64,000 nt of DNA, taken from the NCBI GenBank assembly GCA_963844855.1, contig CAWJQP010000016.1, forward strand, positions 1-64,000, read 5' to 3'. The position numbers were made by a program, and so were the translations under genes. The stretch is from DASQDN01 sp963844855. Lineage in GTDB: Bacteria > Acidobacteriota > Terriglobia > Bryobacterales > Bryobacteraceae. Numbering within the stretch: the stretch's first letter is position 1; the number at the start of each line of letters is the position of its first letter. The notes beneath the pieces are model-generated. The model was not told the DNA's origin, did no database searches, and saw nothing but the letters and a program-made list of their open reading frames with translations. Of this stretch, positions 47,449 to 56,348 are shown piece after piece.

Positions 47449-48234
47449 TTACGTCTGAACGGCGAGTGCCTGTTTCACTTCCAGCGCTTTTGTGACAGAT
47501 TCTGAGTTCGAAACCCACCCGAATAATGTCTGCACGAGAACCAGGGTTGCATCGTAGTTTGCACCTCCGCTCGAGGCTGCAGAGCCGGGAACCCCGATAT
47601 AGCCCTTTGCGCCTTGGCCGATGGGCTCGGCCGTACAGTCCTCTAGGAGGATGCAGCAGTAACCGCGCGCATGCGCTTCACGGATAGCCGTTTCCACGCA
47701 AACGCTGGTCGTGCATCCAGTCACGATCAAGTACTTCACACCAAGCCCTCGCAGGACAAGATCAAGCTCGGTTTCGTGGAAGGCGCTGTAGCCGTGTTTA
47801 TATACCGTCGGGTCACCGGGCTCGGGGGTGAGTTCGTTGATGATGTCTGTGTTCCACGTATGGCGGACGGCAATCCTGCCCTCGCGGCCGTCAGCACCTT
47901 GCGTGGACGCGCCGACCCCGTAGCTTAGGAAGCGGTCTCGAAGCGGTGAGTCCGGCTCGAAAAGATCCAAGAGATCCGGGCGCAAACCATACTTGACGTA
48001 GACTACGGGTATGCCCGCCAATCGAGCGCCTGCCAACACTCGTGCCGTTGACGGAACAATGGCGCCAATGCCCGAAATGTTGATTCCGGCGAGATCGAAC
48101 AGGCCGCCTTTGGATCCGAAGTCATTTTGCATGTCAATGACGAGAACAGCCGCTTGTGATAACGGGAAGTGAATCGGCTTCGGCCGCGCGTCCAGAGTAA
48201 CGGTCAGTTCGCCGTTAGAGGGATTTTCGGTCAT
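47449..48234 (-). CDS. Isochorismatase-family cysteine hydrolase
   Basis: The 261-aa protein shows the catalytic triad of the family: Asp in AAVLVIDMQNDFGSKGG, Lys in VYKHGYSAFHETELDLVL, and Cys in VTGCTTSVCVETAIREA, with a cis-peptide turn before the Cys. Members hydrolyse ureidoacrylate, biuret, nicotinamide or N-carbamoyl compounds; the loop with HTWNTDIINELTPEPGD suggests an amide substrate. It lies downstream of no operon partner but next to the MetX-like gene on the same strand. Confidence 0.85.
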   Translation of the reverse strand: MTENPSNGELTVTLDARPKPIHFPLSQAAVLVIDMQNDFGSKGGLFDLAGINISGIGAIVPSTARVLAGARLAGIPVVYVKYGLRPDLLDLFEPDSPLRDRFLSYGVGASTQGADGREGRIAVRHTWNTDIINELTPEPGDPTVYKHGYSAFHETELDLVLRGLGVKYLIVTGCTTSVCVETAIREAHARGYCCILLEDCTAEPIGQGAKGYIGVPGSAASSGGANYDATLVLVQTLFGWVSNSESVTKALEVKQALAVQT

Positions 48235-48570
48235 CGTGTCACAACTCCTTGTTCCACCGCGGGACGTTCCCGCCCCGGCGCAACAGCCAGTATAGTCCGT
48301 CTAAAATCCGTGGAATAGTCGCAAGAAGTCCGCACTGCTGCTCCGGGCTGGTGCGACCGAAGTTCCGGTTGCGGAAGCGAGGTTAACAAGTGGTACAAGC
48401 GTTCACTGGCTCCCGCTGAACGAATCTACCGCCATTCTGTTAACTTCCCTGCCCCGCGAAGTGAACGCAATGGCCCCGTTGTTCAATCCTTGCGCATCTG
48501 CATAAAAATGGATGGTTTGCCCATGGTTCATCGCAGAAGAGCCGGCACTGAAGCGCCTGTACCGGCAATC
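48235..48570. other. Intergenic gap, nothing recognised
   Basis: No gene, RNA or repeat was seen in these 336 bases apart from chance short frames; the left part presumably carries the isochorismatase-like gene promoter. Confidence 0.4.
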
Positions 48571-49038
48571 TTACTGCCGATCGAACACTTCGACGTTGTC
48601 GAACTTCCGTCCCTTCGGGTCTTCTCCCTTAAACGTGGCGGTCATGGTCTTCCCGTCCTTTGACACATCCACATGGCCGGATGAGACAACCTTGCCATCC
48701 GCACCCTTGACCGTAACGTTGATCCGGCGGGCATTGACAGACTTGACGGCAACCATAACGGGTGGTCGATTCGGCGTCTCGACTTTATGTTCCTTTCCGT
48801 CCCACGCGATCGTGGCGGACATGTTTAGTGGCTCCCCATCAGGGTCGACCCCGGTAACGGTGCGCTTGATTTGATCTCCAACCGCCTCGAAGACGACCGT
48901 CTCTTCTTTGTTTAGGGTACCGGGAGTCCCCTTGGACTTCGCGGTGTTCAACTTCCAGGTGCCAACAAATGGATTATCCGCCGCGATCAACGCGACTGAG
49001 AATACGCAAACTGCTGCGACGCAAGATGAGGTTCGCAT
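48571..49038 (-). CDS. Secreted lipocalin-like hypothetical protein (155 aa)
   Basis: A signal peptide (MRTSSCVAAVCVFSVALIAA) precedes a beta-rich domain, DNPFVGTWKLNTAKSKGTPG, with VVFEAVGDQIKRTVTGVDPD, VMVAVKSVNARRINVTVKGA and VSKDGKTMTATFKGEDPKGR. This pattern is frequent in Acidobacteria as small periplasmic proteins of lipocalin-like shape. Ligand and function are unknown. It has a good ribosome site (AGGAGG) before the ATG. Confidence 0.75.
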   Translation of the reverse strand: MRTSSCVAAVCVFSVALIAADNPFVGTWKLNTAKSKGTPGTLNKEETVVFEAVGDQIKRTVTGVDPDGEPLNMSATIAWDGKEHKVETPNRPPVMVAVKSVNARRINVTVKGADGKVVSSGHVDVSKDGKTMTATFKGEDPKGRKFDNVEVFDRQ

Positions 49039-49270
49039 GTCAATCCTCCTTGATGGTGGCGAGCAGTATATCGTAGGTACGATCCACTCGAGTAGCCCGG
49101 CCGCAGGCCCGGCTGCTCACCCCAGTCGCGTTAGCGTTCCCACATGGACTCATTTCTGAAGAAAACCGGACTTGAACTGGTGAACCGACTTCCACGTCCT
49201 GTTAAAAAACCCGCAGCTTGGGGAAAGAACAGGGCTAGTGATTCGCTTTGCTGGTTTGCTCATTGAAACG

Positions 49271-50308
49271 CTACTTGTGCTTCGTTAGCAGGAGAATTGT
49301 GCGCACGGCATCTACGATCACTTCGGGCTTTTCCAGCGGGATCAGGTGGCCGGATTCAACCCGTACGTGCGTCCCCCTCCGAGAGAACCGAGACATCTCG
49401 GCCTGCAGTTCATCCTCAATCCGCGACGCTTCAATGTCGCGGCGTTCCGGCTTCGCGGGAAGAACCCATTTCTCGCTCAGCACTATGAGAGGTATGTCAC
49501 CAAAATCCCGGGCTTTTCGCAGTTCGGCCTCCGTCGCGCGCGTGGCGCGAATTTCGTCCGCCATGGCCCGAGCATGTTTCGATTGCGCGAGAAACGTGAT
49601 CTCCGATTCGGCCGCACGTCGCGGCAGATACTTGCGTAGATCGGCCGCATAATCCGCCGCCATCGAAGGCCGAAACAGCACTCCGATGATGCGAGGCAGA
49701 CCGGTCGGCGACAGGGCAGCGATAACCTGAATTAGCCGATCCATTGCTTCGTCCTCAGAACCCGCAGACGGGTTCCGCGTCCGCCAGTCTTCGTTTCCCG
49801 ACGCGACGATAACCAGACCTGCAACGTCCTTTGGATACCGGCTCGCAAACAGTCGCACCTGTCCTCCCCCCATCGAGTGGCCGACAAGAACGTATGGCCC
49901 GGGTATGCCGGCGTTCGCGAGCATCCGGTACAGATCCTCCACCGCATGAGTGCCAGTCCTCGGATCTGGTGCTTCATCACTCCACCCGTAGCCAGGCCGA
50001 TCGTACGAGCAGGCTCGTGTTAAACGGGCAACCGCAGGTTGAACGAGAGCCCAAGCGTTCGAGCTCATTCCGAAACCGCTCTCGAACACTACAGTGGGGC
50101 TATCCGCTCCCATACAGTAAACATGTAACCGGTAGCCACCTGCATCGACGAGGCGGCCTAGGAGCGGAAAGAGCCGACGCTCGCGTGCGGTCGCGACAGC
50201 TTGGTAGATGGATCCAGCAATCGCGATTAGCAGGACTGATGCTGCGAGAACAACTGCAGCACGTCGAAGTCTCCCTAGGCTGACTCTTAGCTTCCCTAGT
50301 GCCATCAC
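49271..50308 (-). CDS. Membrane-anchored alpha/beta hydrolase
   Basis: One N-terminal transmembrane helix (residues about 15-40, VVLAASVLLIAIAGSIYQAV) is followed by an alpha/beta hydrolase domain: SPTVVFESGFGMSSNAWALV (oxyanion region), CSYDRPGYGWSDEAPDPRTG, YVLVGHSMGGGQVRLFASRY (nucleophile elbow GHSMG), LIVLSEKWVLP and VESGHLIPLEKPE (His). The ATG at 50308 or 50305 starts it. The substrate is unknown; proline-iminopeptidase- or haloperoxidase-like activity is possible. Confidence 0.85.
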   Translation of the reverse strand: MMALGKLRVSLGRLRRAAVVLAASVLLIAIAGSIYQAVATARERRLFPLLGRLVDAGGYRLHVYCMGADSPTVVFESGFGMSSNAWALVQPAVARLTRACSYDRPGYGWSDEAPDPRTGTHAVEDLYRMLANAGIPGPYVLVGHSMGGGQVRLFASRYPKDVAGLVIVASGNEDWRTRNPSAGSEDEAMDRLIQVIAALSPTGLPRIIGVLFRPSMAADYAADLRKYLPRRAAESEITFLAQSKHARAMADEIRATRATEAELRKARDFGDIPLIVLSEKWVLPAKPERRDIEASRIEDELQAEMSRFSRRGTHVRVESGHLIPLEKPEVIVDAVRTILLLTKHK

Positions 50309-50601
50309 ACGCTCATGTGCTGTTCAAGCTCTGATCAAGAATGGCGAGCTGTGCCGGGCTGGCCACAGAAGTATTGTGCAACGGGTGCGACCCGAATTTC
50401 AGCGAGAGGATGCTTATTTTAGTCGGAAAGCGTGGTGAACCCACTTCCGCCATTCTGTTCACACACGCGCAACTGAGTCGGTAGGGTGCGTGGCGGTCAA
50501 CTCCGATCTCGGGCCGGAACACCATTGGACGGAGTCGGGCGAGACGCCAACGCTCGACGTGCAAGTCGTGTATGATGTCTGACACCCCCGGAGAAAGTGG
50601 T
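50309..50601. other. Divergent promoter region between hydrolase and ankyrin genes
   Basis: No gene was seen. The two flanking genes point away from each other, so promoters for both should lie here. Confidence 0.45.
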
Positions 50602-51216
50602 ATGAACTTCAACGCGCTAATGCTCTCGTCTTTCCTTTCGCTTGTGCTGGTTCCTATGCTGGCGCAGGAAACACCTTCCGACGTAGATCTGGTGCAAGCG
50701 ATTCAGCGGTCTGACCTCGGCAACGTGAGACGGAGTATCGCTGGTGGCGCGGACGTAAACGGGAAAGACAAAGTCGGCACCACTGCTCTTATGTACGCCG
50801 CTGCGTACTCGACTGTGGAGTGTATGCAACTGCTTCTTGATAGCGGTGCCACCCCGAACGTTGCGAACAACGCCGGAGCAACGGCTTTGATGTGGAGTGC
50901 CGGGGACTTACGTAAAGTACGTTTGCTACTCGCCAAGGGAGCTGACGTAAACACAAAGGCGAACAGTGGCCGCACGCCGCTGATGATTGCGGCTTCTTAC
51001 GCCGGTAACGTCGAAACCGTGAAGCTGCTCCTTTCAAAGGGTGCGCACGTAAAGGGCAAGGCTTCGATGGGAGGACCTGTGTTCGCTGCGGCAAATGCAG
51101 GCGATGAAGCAATCTTACAAGTCCTTCTCGCCCTTTTACAGACACTGCTTGCCGGTTCCCCGGCGGTTCGGGCCGAGTTGCCCGAAATCGGCAAAACGGA
51201 TAACCGCGACGCGTAG
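50602..51216 (+). CDS. Secreted ankyrin-repeat protein (204 aa), probably 3'-truncated
   Basis: The ATG at 50602 has GGAGAAAG upstream and starts a signal peptide (MNFNALMLSSFLSLVLVPML). Four to five ankyrin repeats follow: LVQAIQRSDLGNVRRSIAGG, TALMYAAAYSTVECMQLLLD, TALMWSAGDLRKVRLLLAKG, TPLMIAASYAGNVETVKLLL, PVFAAANAGDEAILQVLL. The last 30 residues (LAGSPAVRAELPEIGKTDNR) do not fit a repeat, so the gene seems fused to foreign sequence after about residue 170. Intact homologs in this group are longer. It probably mediates protein binding in the periplasm. Confidence 0.75.
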   Translation: MNFNALMLSSFLSLVLVPMLAQETPSDVDLVQAIQRSDLGNVRRSIAGGADVNGKDKVGTTALMYAAAYSTVECMQLLLDSGATPNVANNAGATALMWSAGDLRKVRLLLAKGADVNTKANSGRTPLMIAASYAGNVETVKLLLSKGAHVKGKASMGGPVFAAANAGDEAILQVLLALLQTLLAGSPAVRAELPEIGKTDNRDA

Positions 51217-51379
51217 CAACAACAGGCGACTGATTCTCCGCGGATTCGCAATAGAGGTACCGTTTGGTACCACTCGACCTGCCAGGGTGAGGCGATTATT
51301 TTATGTACCTAGCGGGAACCTGTGGTGTCAAAGAGGAGGAGAAAAGTGGGGAGCGCATCCATACGATAGGGGTGACTTC

Positions 51380-52069
51380 ATGAATGAGGCTAGCAGGCAG
51401 GTCAGGCGGGTTCCGACGGCGGAGGAGGAACACTGGACACTTACGCGGCATGTGGTCGATTCCCTCTCCTCGGGTGTTGCCATACTCGACCGCGATGGCA
51501 ACTTTGTCCTGACCAATAAGGCGTGGAGCCGGTTTGCGCCGGAGAATGCGGCAGACGATGCTGAGAATTGCGGTGTTGGTCTGAATTATCTCGAAGTCTG
51601 CTCGTCATCATCCGGTGTTGGTTCAGAGATCGCTAAGGACATTCAGGTTGGGTTAGCGGAGGTATTGAGCGGCATTAGGGAACGTTTCTCTTTCGAGTAT
51701 CCCCGCCATTCTCCTACGGATTCGCGCTGGTTCTTGCTGCAGGCCAACAGACTGGACAGTGCGACCGGTGGAGCCGTGGTGCTTCACAATGACATCACTG
51801 CTCGCAAGCTCCTGGAAAGTCGTCTACACGAACAGGAAGAGCGGTTCCGCGTCCCATTGCAGCACTCCCCTGTGGTTGTTTTCAATCACGACCGCGACCT
51901 GCGTTACACCTGGATCAACTCTCCGGTTTTGGCCTGGGCTGACCAGGACTATTTGGGGCGGACTGATACAGAGATTATCGGTGCACCAGAGGGTGAGGAA
52001 CTGATGGCCATCAAGCAAGGGGTGTTGGATAGCGGAGTCGGAAGACGTGTGGAAGTGGTCGTAATGAAG
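51380..52069 (+). pseudogene. Double-PAS sensor protein interrupted by an IS3 element
   Basis: The start at ATG 51380 is favoured (open frame from 51095). Two PAS domains are seen: residues about 20-145 (RHVVDSLSSGVAILDRDGNF, then RWFLLQANRLDSATGGAVVL) and about 150-230 (FRVPLQHSPVVVFNHDRDLR, TDTEIIGAPEGEELMAIK). At 52070 the reading enters the IS3 inverted repeat and the product ends with foreign residues at 52165. A histidine kinase or cyclase output would be expected after the second PAS but was not found beyond the IS, so the tail is lost. Confidence 0.75.
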
Positions 52070-52229
52070 TGGACCCCTGGGCTGAGACACAAAGTTAAGG
52101 AGGCTATCGCCGTTCGCTGGAAAAGCATTGGCGGCGAGGTTGTTGTTGGTCCACTGTGGACATAGCTGAGCGGAGGATAGAGCGCTCCAGGGATGGAACT
52201 CGAGCGCCGACTCAGTTGCCGGAATGACC

Positions 52230-52248
52230 GGGGCGGTGGAACCGCCCC
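52230..52248. terminator. Strong hairpin downstream of the IS3 transposase
   Basis: GGGGCGGT-GGA-ACCGCCCC forms an eight-pair stem with a three-base loop, about 80 bases past the transposase stop inside the IS. There is no T-run, so it may act as a structural brake or transcription block rather than a classic terminator. Confidence 0.4.
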
Positions 52249-52329
52249 GAGTCCGCTTAGCCATTCTGGCTGGAAAGCGATAAATCCCCGGGTCGCAGGG
52301 GCAGAGCCCCCGATCTGCTAAATGGATTC

Positions 52330-53142
52330 TCATGGCGCATCGCCTGCTTGGCGTTCGAACTCGGACGGTGTTAAATAACCAAGAGCCGAGTGAAGCCGAT
52401 GTCGATTGTAGACGCGCTCTAGAAACTCTCCGATACAGGCGCTCGCTTCCCGAAAGTCCCGATACTCATTGCGGTAAACCTCCTCATACTTCAACGTCTT
52501 CATGAACGACTCGCAAGCCGCATTGTCGTACGGATTCGCTTTGCGACTCATGCTGATCTCAGCTTGGTGTTGTCTCAGGATGCCCGTATATTGCTGGGAG
52601 GCGTATTGCACGCCGCGATCGGAGTGATGGACGAAGCCTGGCGGCGGTTTTCTCTCCAGCAACGCCATTTGCAGCGCGGTGGTCGCCAATCCAGCTTCCA
52701 GCGTTCGCCCCAGAGCCCAACCAATGACACGACGTGAGAACGCGTCGAGTATCACTGCCAGATATATAAATTCGACTTGCAGACGGATGTAGGTGATATC
52801 TGCAACCCAGAGTTGGTTCACGGCTGTCGGCTTCAGTTGGCCTGCCAGATTGGGATAGACCGGCAGTTGATGTCGAGAGTCGGTGGTCACCGCAAATTTA
52901 CGCCGCCTAACGCACAACAGATTGTCTTCCCGCATCATCCGCAGCACGCGCTTGTGGTTGACGTTGAAGCCACGCTGCTGCAAAGCGGCAGTGATTCTAC
53001 GGTGGCCGTATGCCGGCGATTCCACTGCGATTTTCTGCATCTCGTCTCGGAGCTCCATCTCCACTGGAGAGGCCTGTCGCGGCTTCCGAAACCGATAAAA
53101 CCCAGCCCGGCTTAGGCCAGTCATTTGGCACAGTGCATTCAC
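52330..53142 (-). CDS. IS3-family transposase OrfB (DDE integrase)
   Basis: The 270-aa protein has an HTH-like HTH_21 region (EMQKIAVESPAYGHRRITAA), then the rve integrase core with catalytic Asp (LWVADITYIRLQ), Asp (FVHHSDRGVQYASQQY) and Glu (DNAACESFMKTLKYEEVY), and the usual RVYNRHRLHSALGYLTPSEF tail. All three acidic residues are present, so it may be active. The start at 53142 overlaps OrfA (ATGA); in this family a programmed frameshift can fuse the two. Confidence 0.92.
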   Translation of the reverse strand: MNALCQMTGLSRAGFYRFRKPRQASPVEMELRDEMQKIAVESPAYGHRRITAALQQRGFNVNHKRVLRMMREDNLLCVRRRKFAVTTDSRHQLPVYPNLAGQLKPTAVNQLWVADITYIRLQVEFIYLAVILDAFSRRVIGWALGRTLEAGLATTALQMALLERKPPPGFVHHSDRGVQYASQQYTGILRQHQAEISMSRKANPYDNAACESFMKTLKYEEVYRNEYRDFREASACIGEFLERVYNRHRLHSALGYLTPSEFERQAGDAP

Positions 53143-53519
53143 GGCTTTGCCTTCCGCCGCGGCTTGCTGGATTTCTTCAAACAGGCATCCTCGCCACTGA
53201 CGACGGCTGGAGGGTGATACTCCTTGAAATGCTGCAAGGCCCTTTTTAAAAAATCGTTCTCCATTGTGAGTTGGCCGATCTTGCGCTCCAGCTCACCGAT
53301 CCGCCGGGCCTCCTCCACCACTGGCAGCAACATTCCTCGTCGCCCAACGCCAGGAAATGCAAGATCACCCTTGGCCCGCCATTCTCCTCGCCAGCGGTCC
53401 ACTAAATGAGGACTCACTTGATACTTACGTGCGATCTCACCAATCGTCGCCCCAGCGTCGATGGCACGCATCGCGGCAACCTTCAGATCACGGCTGTAGA
53501 TACTTCGGGACAAATCCAT
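53139..53519 (-). CDS. IS3-family transposase OrfA
   Basis: The start at ATG 53519 (MDLSRSIYSRDLKVAAMRAI) matches the family better than the open-frame start at 53537. It has an HTH (GEIARKYQVSPHLVDRWRGE) and a leucine-zipper-like C-terminal helix (RRIGELERKIGQLTMENDFL) used for dimerisation and contact with OrfB. It is intact and overlaps OrfB by four bases. Confidence 0.9.
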   Translation of the reverse strand: MDLSRSIYSRDLKVAAMRAIDAGATIGEIARKYQVSPHLVDRWRGEWRAKGDLAFPGVGRRGMLLPVVEEARRIGELERKIGQLTMENDFLKRALQHFKEYHPPAVVSGEDACLKKSSKPRRKAKP

Positions 53520-53708
53520 TGCCTCAACTCCATTCAATGTATTTCGTCCCTTAACTCCCTGTCTCAGTTTTGGGGTTCACTCCAAACGTCATCCCCGGTC
53601 CCCAAGGACGAATCGGACGCAGGGGGAGTGTTCGGTGGGTCACCGGACCTTGTCCGACGCGTCCTAGGGATACTTAAGATGCGGTTTCTGACCATTTGGA
53701 GAGATGAA

Positions 53709-53930
53709 ATGGACGATAACGAAGATCTCCTGGACCGCGAACTGGGGGACCTGATCCGGTCGATGCTGAAGGACCTGAACCCGGACGTTCCCCTGGAGCA
53801 GCGAATCGCCACATACGGGAAAGTGATCAGCGGGCTGCTGCAGCGTCACGGGGACCGGATCTACGCGCTCGAAACGCAGGTCAAGCAGCTCGCGGACAAG
53901 CTGAACCAGCTCGAGTCGCAGCGGGATTAG
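53709..53930 (+). CDS. Small coiled-coil protein (73 aa)
   Basis: The ATG at 53709 has GGAGAG five bases upstream. The product is acidic at first (MDDNEDLLDRELGDLIRSML) and ends in a heptad-like helix (IYALETQVKQLADKLNQLES). The composition and ribosome site suggest a real gene. Its stop overlaps the stop of the convergent gene on the other strand. Function unknown; it lies just outside the IS3 element. Confidence 0.55.
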   Translation: MDDNEDLLDRELGDLIRSMLKDLNPDVPLEQRIATYGKVISGLLQRHGDRIYALETQVKQLADKLNQLESQRD

Positions 53931-54229
53931 CGCGTCGCGGTCTGCTTCCGGTCACAGCCGGCTGCATTGCGTCTGCGGATCTCCGCTGCGATTGCTTCCC
54001 GCAACCAAGCGGGTTCGAGCAGCGGTCCCTGACGTTGCAGCGCATGCAGGTGGTCGTCGGTCGGGTCGGTAATCTTGCGTCCGATGCCGAACGGCATGAC
54101 GGTCTGATCGAGCGGATCATCGGAAACTATTTCCGATTTGATCGGGGTATTCCGGGACACCATAAAAAAAGAGCAGGCCACTTTAGCGAGATGCCAAACG
54201 CTAAAGGGGCCCGTTTCACGATTGACCAA
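53927..54229 (-). CDS. Hypothetical protein (up to 100 aa)
   Basis: The C-terminal two thirds (PLDQTVMPFGIGRKITDPTD, DHLHALQRQGPLLEPAWLRE, AIAAEIRRRN) look like conserved coding sequence; the first 30 residues are less certain, and the start could be later. Third leftward frame of a compact set (54774-53927). No family recognised. Confidence 0.4.
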   Translation of the reverse strand: MVNRETGPFSVWHLAKVACSFFMVSRNTPIKSEIVSDDPLDQTVMPFGIGRKITDPTDDHLHALQRQGPLLEPAWLREAIAAEIRRRNAAGCDRKQTATR

Positions 54230-54479
54230 AGTGCTGAACAGGTCCGACGACCCAACGACGACGGACCCCTCCTATCTTCGCGGATTTCGCGCGCTCTAGG
54301 TGTCCGCCTGCAACTCCTCCGGGATTCTTGAGCAATGCGCCCGCCTGGAAGACGACCAGCGCAGCGCGCATCTCCCCGAGCAGGGTCAGCATGTTGTGAA
54401 TGAAATCGTCTTGCTCGAATAGGGAGTCAGGGGACCACGCGCTTACCAGCTCGCGCGGGACAACGACCCCCGCGCCCAT
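54216..54479 (-). CDS. Hypothetical protein (87 aa)
   Basis: The frame contains a well-formed helix (DDFIHNMLTLLGEMRAALVV, FQAGALL) and overlaps the previous gene by 53 bases. Its start (ATG 54479) lies inside the upstream gene. It could instead be the continuation of that gene after a frameshift. Function unknown. Confidence 0.4.
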   Translation of the reverse strand: MGAGVVVPRELVSAWSPDSLFEQDDFIHNMLTLLGEMRAALVVFQAGALLKNPGGVAGGHLERAKSAKIGGVRRRWVVGPVQHFGQS

Positions 54480-54774
54480 TCGCGGTCGGTGGCTTTGCGC
54501 TCAGGAGCGGAACGCGGAATTCGCGCGAGGCGATCTCCTCCGCACTGTCCTCGATCGCTTCGGCCAGCCACTTGTCATAGGCGACCTGCTCCATCCGCTG
54601 CCTGAGTCCACGGTTTAGCCTGACCTTCTTTCCCTCGAGCAGCGCGTAGGCCACAACGGCCTGGCCGGCGTCGTAATCGGACTCGTAGAAAACCACATAC
54701 GTCAAAACAGTCACCGGGTCGTCAAGACTACCCAGTCCGGCATCTCGTATCGGGACACAGTCGAAATCAAGCAC
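54427..54774 (-). CDS. Hypothetical protein (115 aa)
   Basis: The product reads PVTVLTYVVFYESDYDAGQA, VVAYALLEGKKVRLNRGLRQ and MEQVAYDKWLAEAIEDSAEE, a plausible folded alpha/beta domain, and ends in a basic tail (GRGGRCPARAGKRVV) that looks like out-of-frame reading. The true C-terminus may be in the next frame (54216-54479). No family recognised; it is the first of three leftward small genes. Confidence 0.5.
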   Translation of the reverse strand: MLDFDCVPIRDAGLGSLDDPVTVLTYVVFYESDYDAGQAVVAYALLEGKKVRLNRGLRQRMEQVAYDKWLAEAIEDSAEEIASREFRVPLLSAKPPTANGRGGRCPARAGKRVVP

Positions 54775-55193
54775 CCCTGACGCTCATACGTGGAACCAGC
54801 CTCACCGCCACGCGGGAATGCCTGGAGTCAGCCGCCACCTCAATCCAGCCGACGGGACCATTACGATTCTTAATGCAAGCTTTAAGGTTGCTTGACGACT
54901 AGGTCCCACCGACTCATCTACCGTAGTTACGGAGATCTGCTCGATGGTTCAATTCGGAGGGGTTTCTTCGAGTGGTACCCGACACATTCGATCTACCGGG
55001 CCTGAAAAGCCGATCTCCTCATTAAGCGGTCACGCCGCCGACTTCCTCCCTGCCGGGGCCTCCAAGCTACAACTCCACCAGCGCCGTGATACCCCACACA
55101 CATAGGCCGTTGTAGCAGCCGCAGTACCCGAATCGCCCCAAACAGTGGGACAAGCACAAGAACAAGCGTTGCCTGCTGCTTGCCCCAGTGTGA
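54775..55193. other. Gap without a recognised gene
   Basis: These 419 bases hold only short frames. The region separates the three-gene leftward set from the DUF2934 gene. Confidence 0.4.
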
Positions 55194-55460
55194 TTATTCA
55201 AGGATTGAGTAAGCAATCTGAGATGGGAAAAGCTGGATACCCGATACCGCAGTTGTATTAGGGTACCAATTCCGTTGTGCATCAAGATCACTCTCAGCGC
55301 GAAACCAGTCTACTTCTGGAGACCCGAACGGTCTGCCACGTCGCTCCCAGTACTCATACGCAAGTTGCGCGATGGCTTTCTCCTTCATCGGCTCGTACTG
55401 ACGGCGGACGGGACTTCGCTTGTCAGGATGCTCTCGATGTTCATACAACATGATCTGCAC
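55194..55460 (-). CDS. DUF2934-domain protein (88 aa)
   Basis: The core EKAIAQLAYEYWERRGRPFG then SPEVDWFRAESDL is the DUF2934 signature (helix ending in the WExRGxPxGSPExDWxxAE pattern). The start at 55460 or an internal Met before KEKAIAQ is possible. Members are small proteins of unknown function, frequent near stress genes and mobile DNA in Proteobacteria and Acidobacteria. Confidence 0.75.
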   Translation of the reverse strand: MQIMLYEHREHPDKRSPVRRQYEPMKEKAIAQLAYEYWERRGRPFGSPEVDWFRAESDLDAQRNWYPNTTAVSGIQLFPSQIAYSILE

Positions 55461-56348
55461 CTTTGCCCTGCGGATGTGACGCTGATTAGAACTTTCGATT
55501 ACCAGCCCAACTTTCGGTTGAATTCAAATGACGGCTTCACAGCGGGCGCGGCCCGATTTACATCGATGCATTTGCTGCTAACACGAGAACGACACAAGCG
55601 AGTTTTCCCGTGAGCGCGGCTCACCTTTGGTACCGCTCACAGCTGGTCAAACATCCGAAGTGGTATTAACGTCGCGGCCTCGAAAACCTGAAGGGCACGG
55701 TGCTTTTTGACAAGGATCTAGATCGCTTCCCAACTTAGACGGATGACGGCCGAGTGATAGAGCACGTCGTTACTCTGCGGCAGTCTGATCCGATTCATTG
55801 AAATAGAACGGTGGCGCGATTATGACCACAGCGCTCAAGCTCCAATTGGCCTTCATCTTACGGCGCGAACGCAAGGCTCGTGCTCCCCGTAGGATTCGCG
55901 ATTGGATACAAAGTTCCCATGCCGTAACGCGTCAAACTCGGAAATCAGGCGACATCGCTTTCATCGTGATTACCCACGACTAGTCACTTCCGTTAGCGAA
56001 ACCGCTGCCGAGAAACGGCCAGCGCTCCTGAGTTCTGCATGACCACTTTCAGCCTAGCTTTGTAGCCGAACGCGAAGGATGGCATAGTGGGTCCAACCGA
56101 TGCTGCACCTCCATAGCAAACTAAACGAAGTCCGGATGGCGTTTCCGGACAAAATTGTAGAGTGCGGCCTCACGGACATCACACCTGCGCATGTTGAGGC
56201 CAGCCACTTCGAGCTTTTACAGAACGTCGACGATCTCTGTGAGCGAGGGCTGAGCGTCCACACCGTACGTAACCGCACGGAGACAGAGCTGACCCACGTT
56301 CGTGAACCAAGACGGGATTGTAGCTTGATTAGTTTCGGTACGGGCGCA
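55461..56348. other. Long gene-poor gap
   Basis: No convincing gene was found. A 53-codon rightward frame at about 55821 (MTTALKLQLAFILRRERKAR) and the open frame from 56100 that runs into the lipoprotein gene have no recognisable content before 56349. Confidence 0.4.

Larger units (their letters stand above)
52070..53579 (-). mobile_element. IS3-family insertion sequence, complete
   Basis: Imperfect terminal inverted repeats, TGGACCCC..CTGAGACA..GTTAAGG at 52070 and TGAACCCC..CTGAGACA..GTTAAGG read inward from 53579, bound a 1,510-base element with two overlapping leftward transposase genes. No short target duplication is evident (flanks AAG and CTC), and the disrupted PAS gene does not resume on the far side, suggesting a deletion after insertion. 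Confidence 0.85.
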
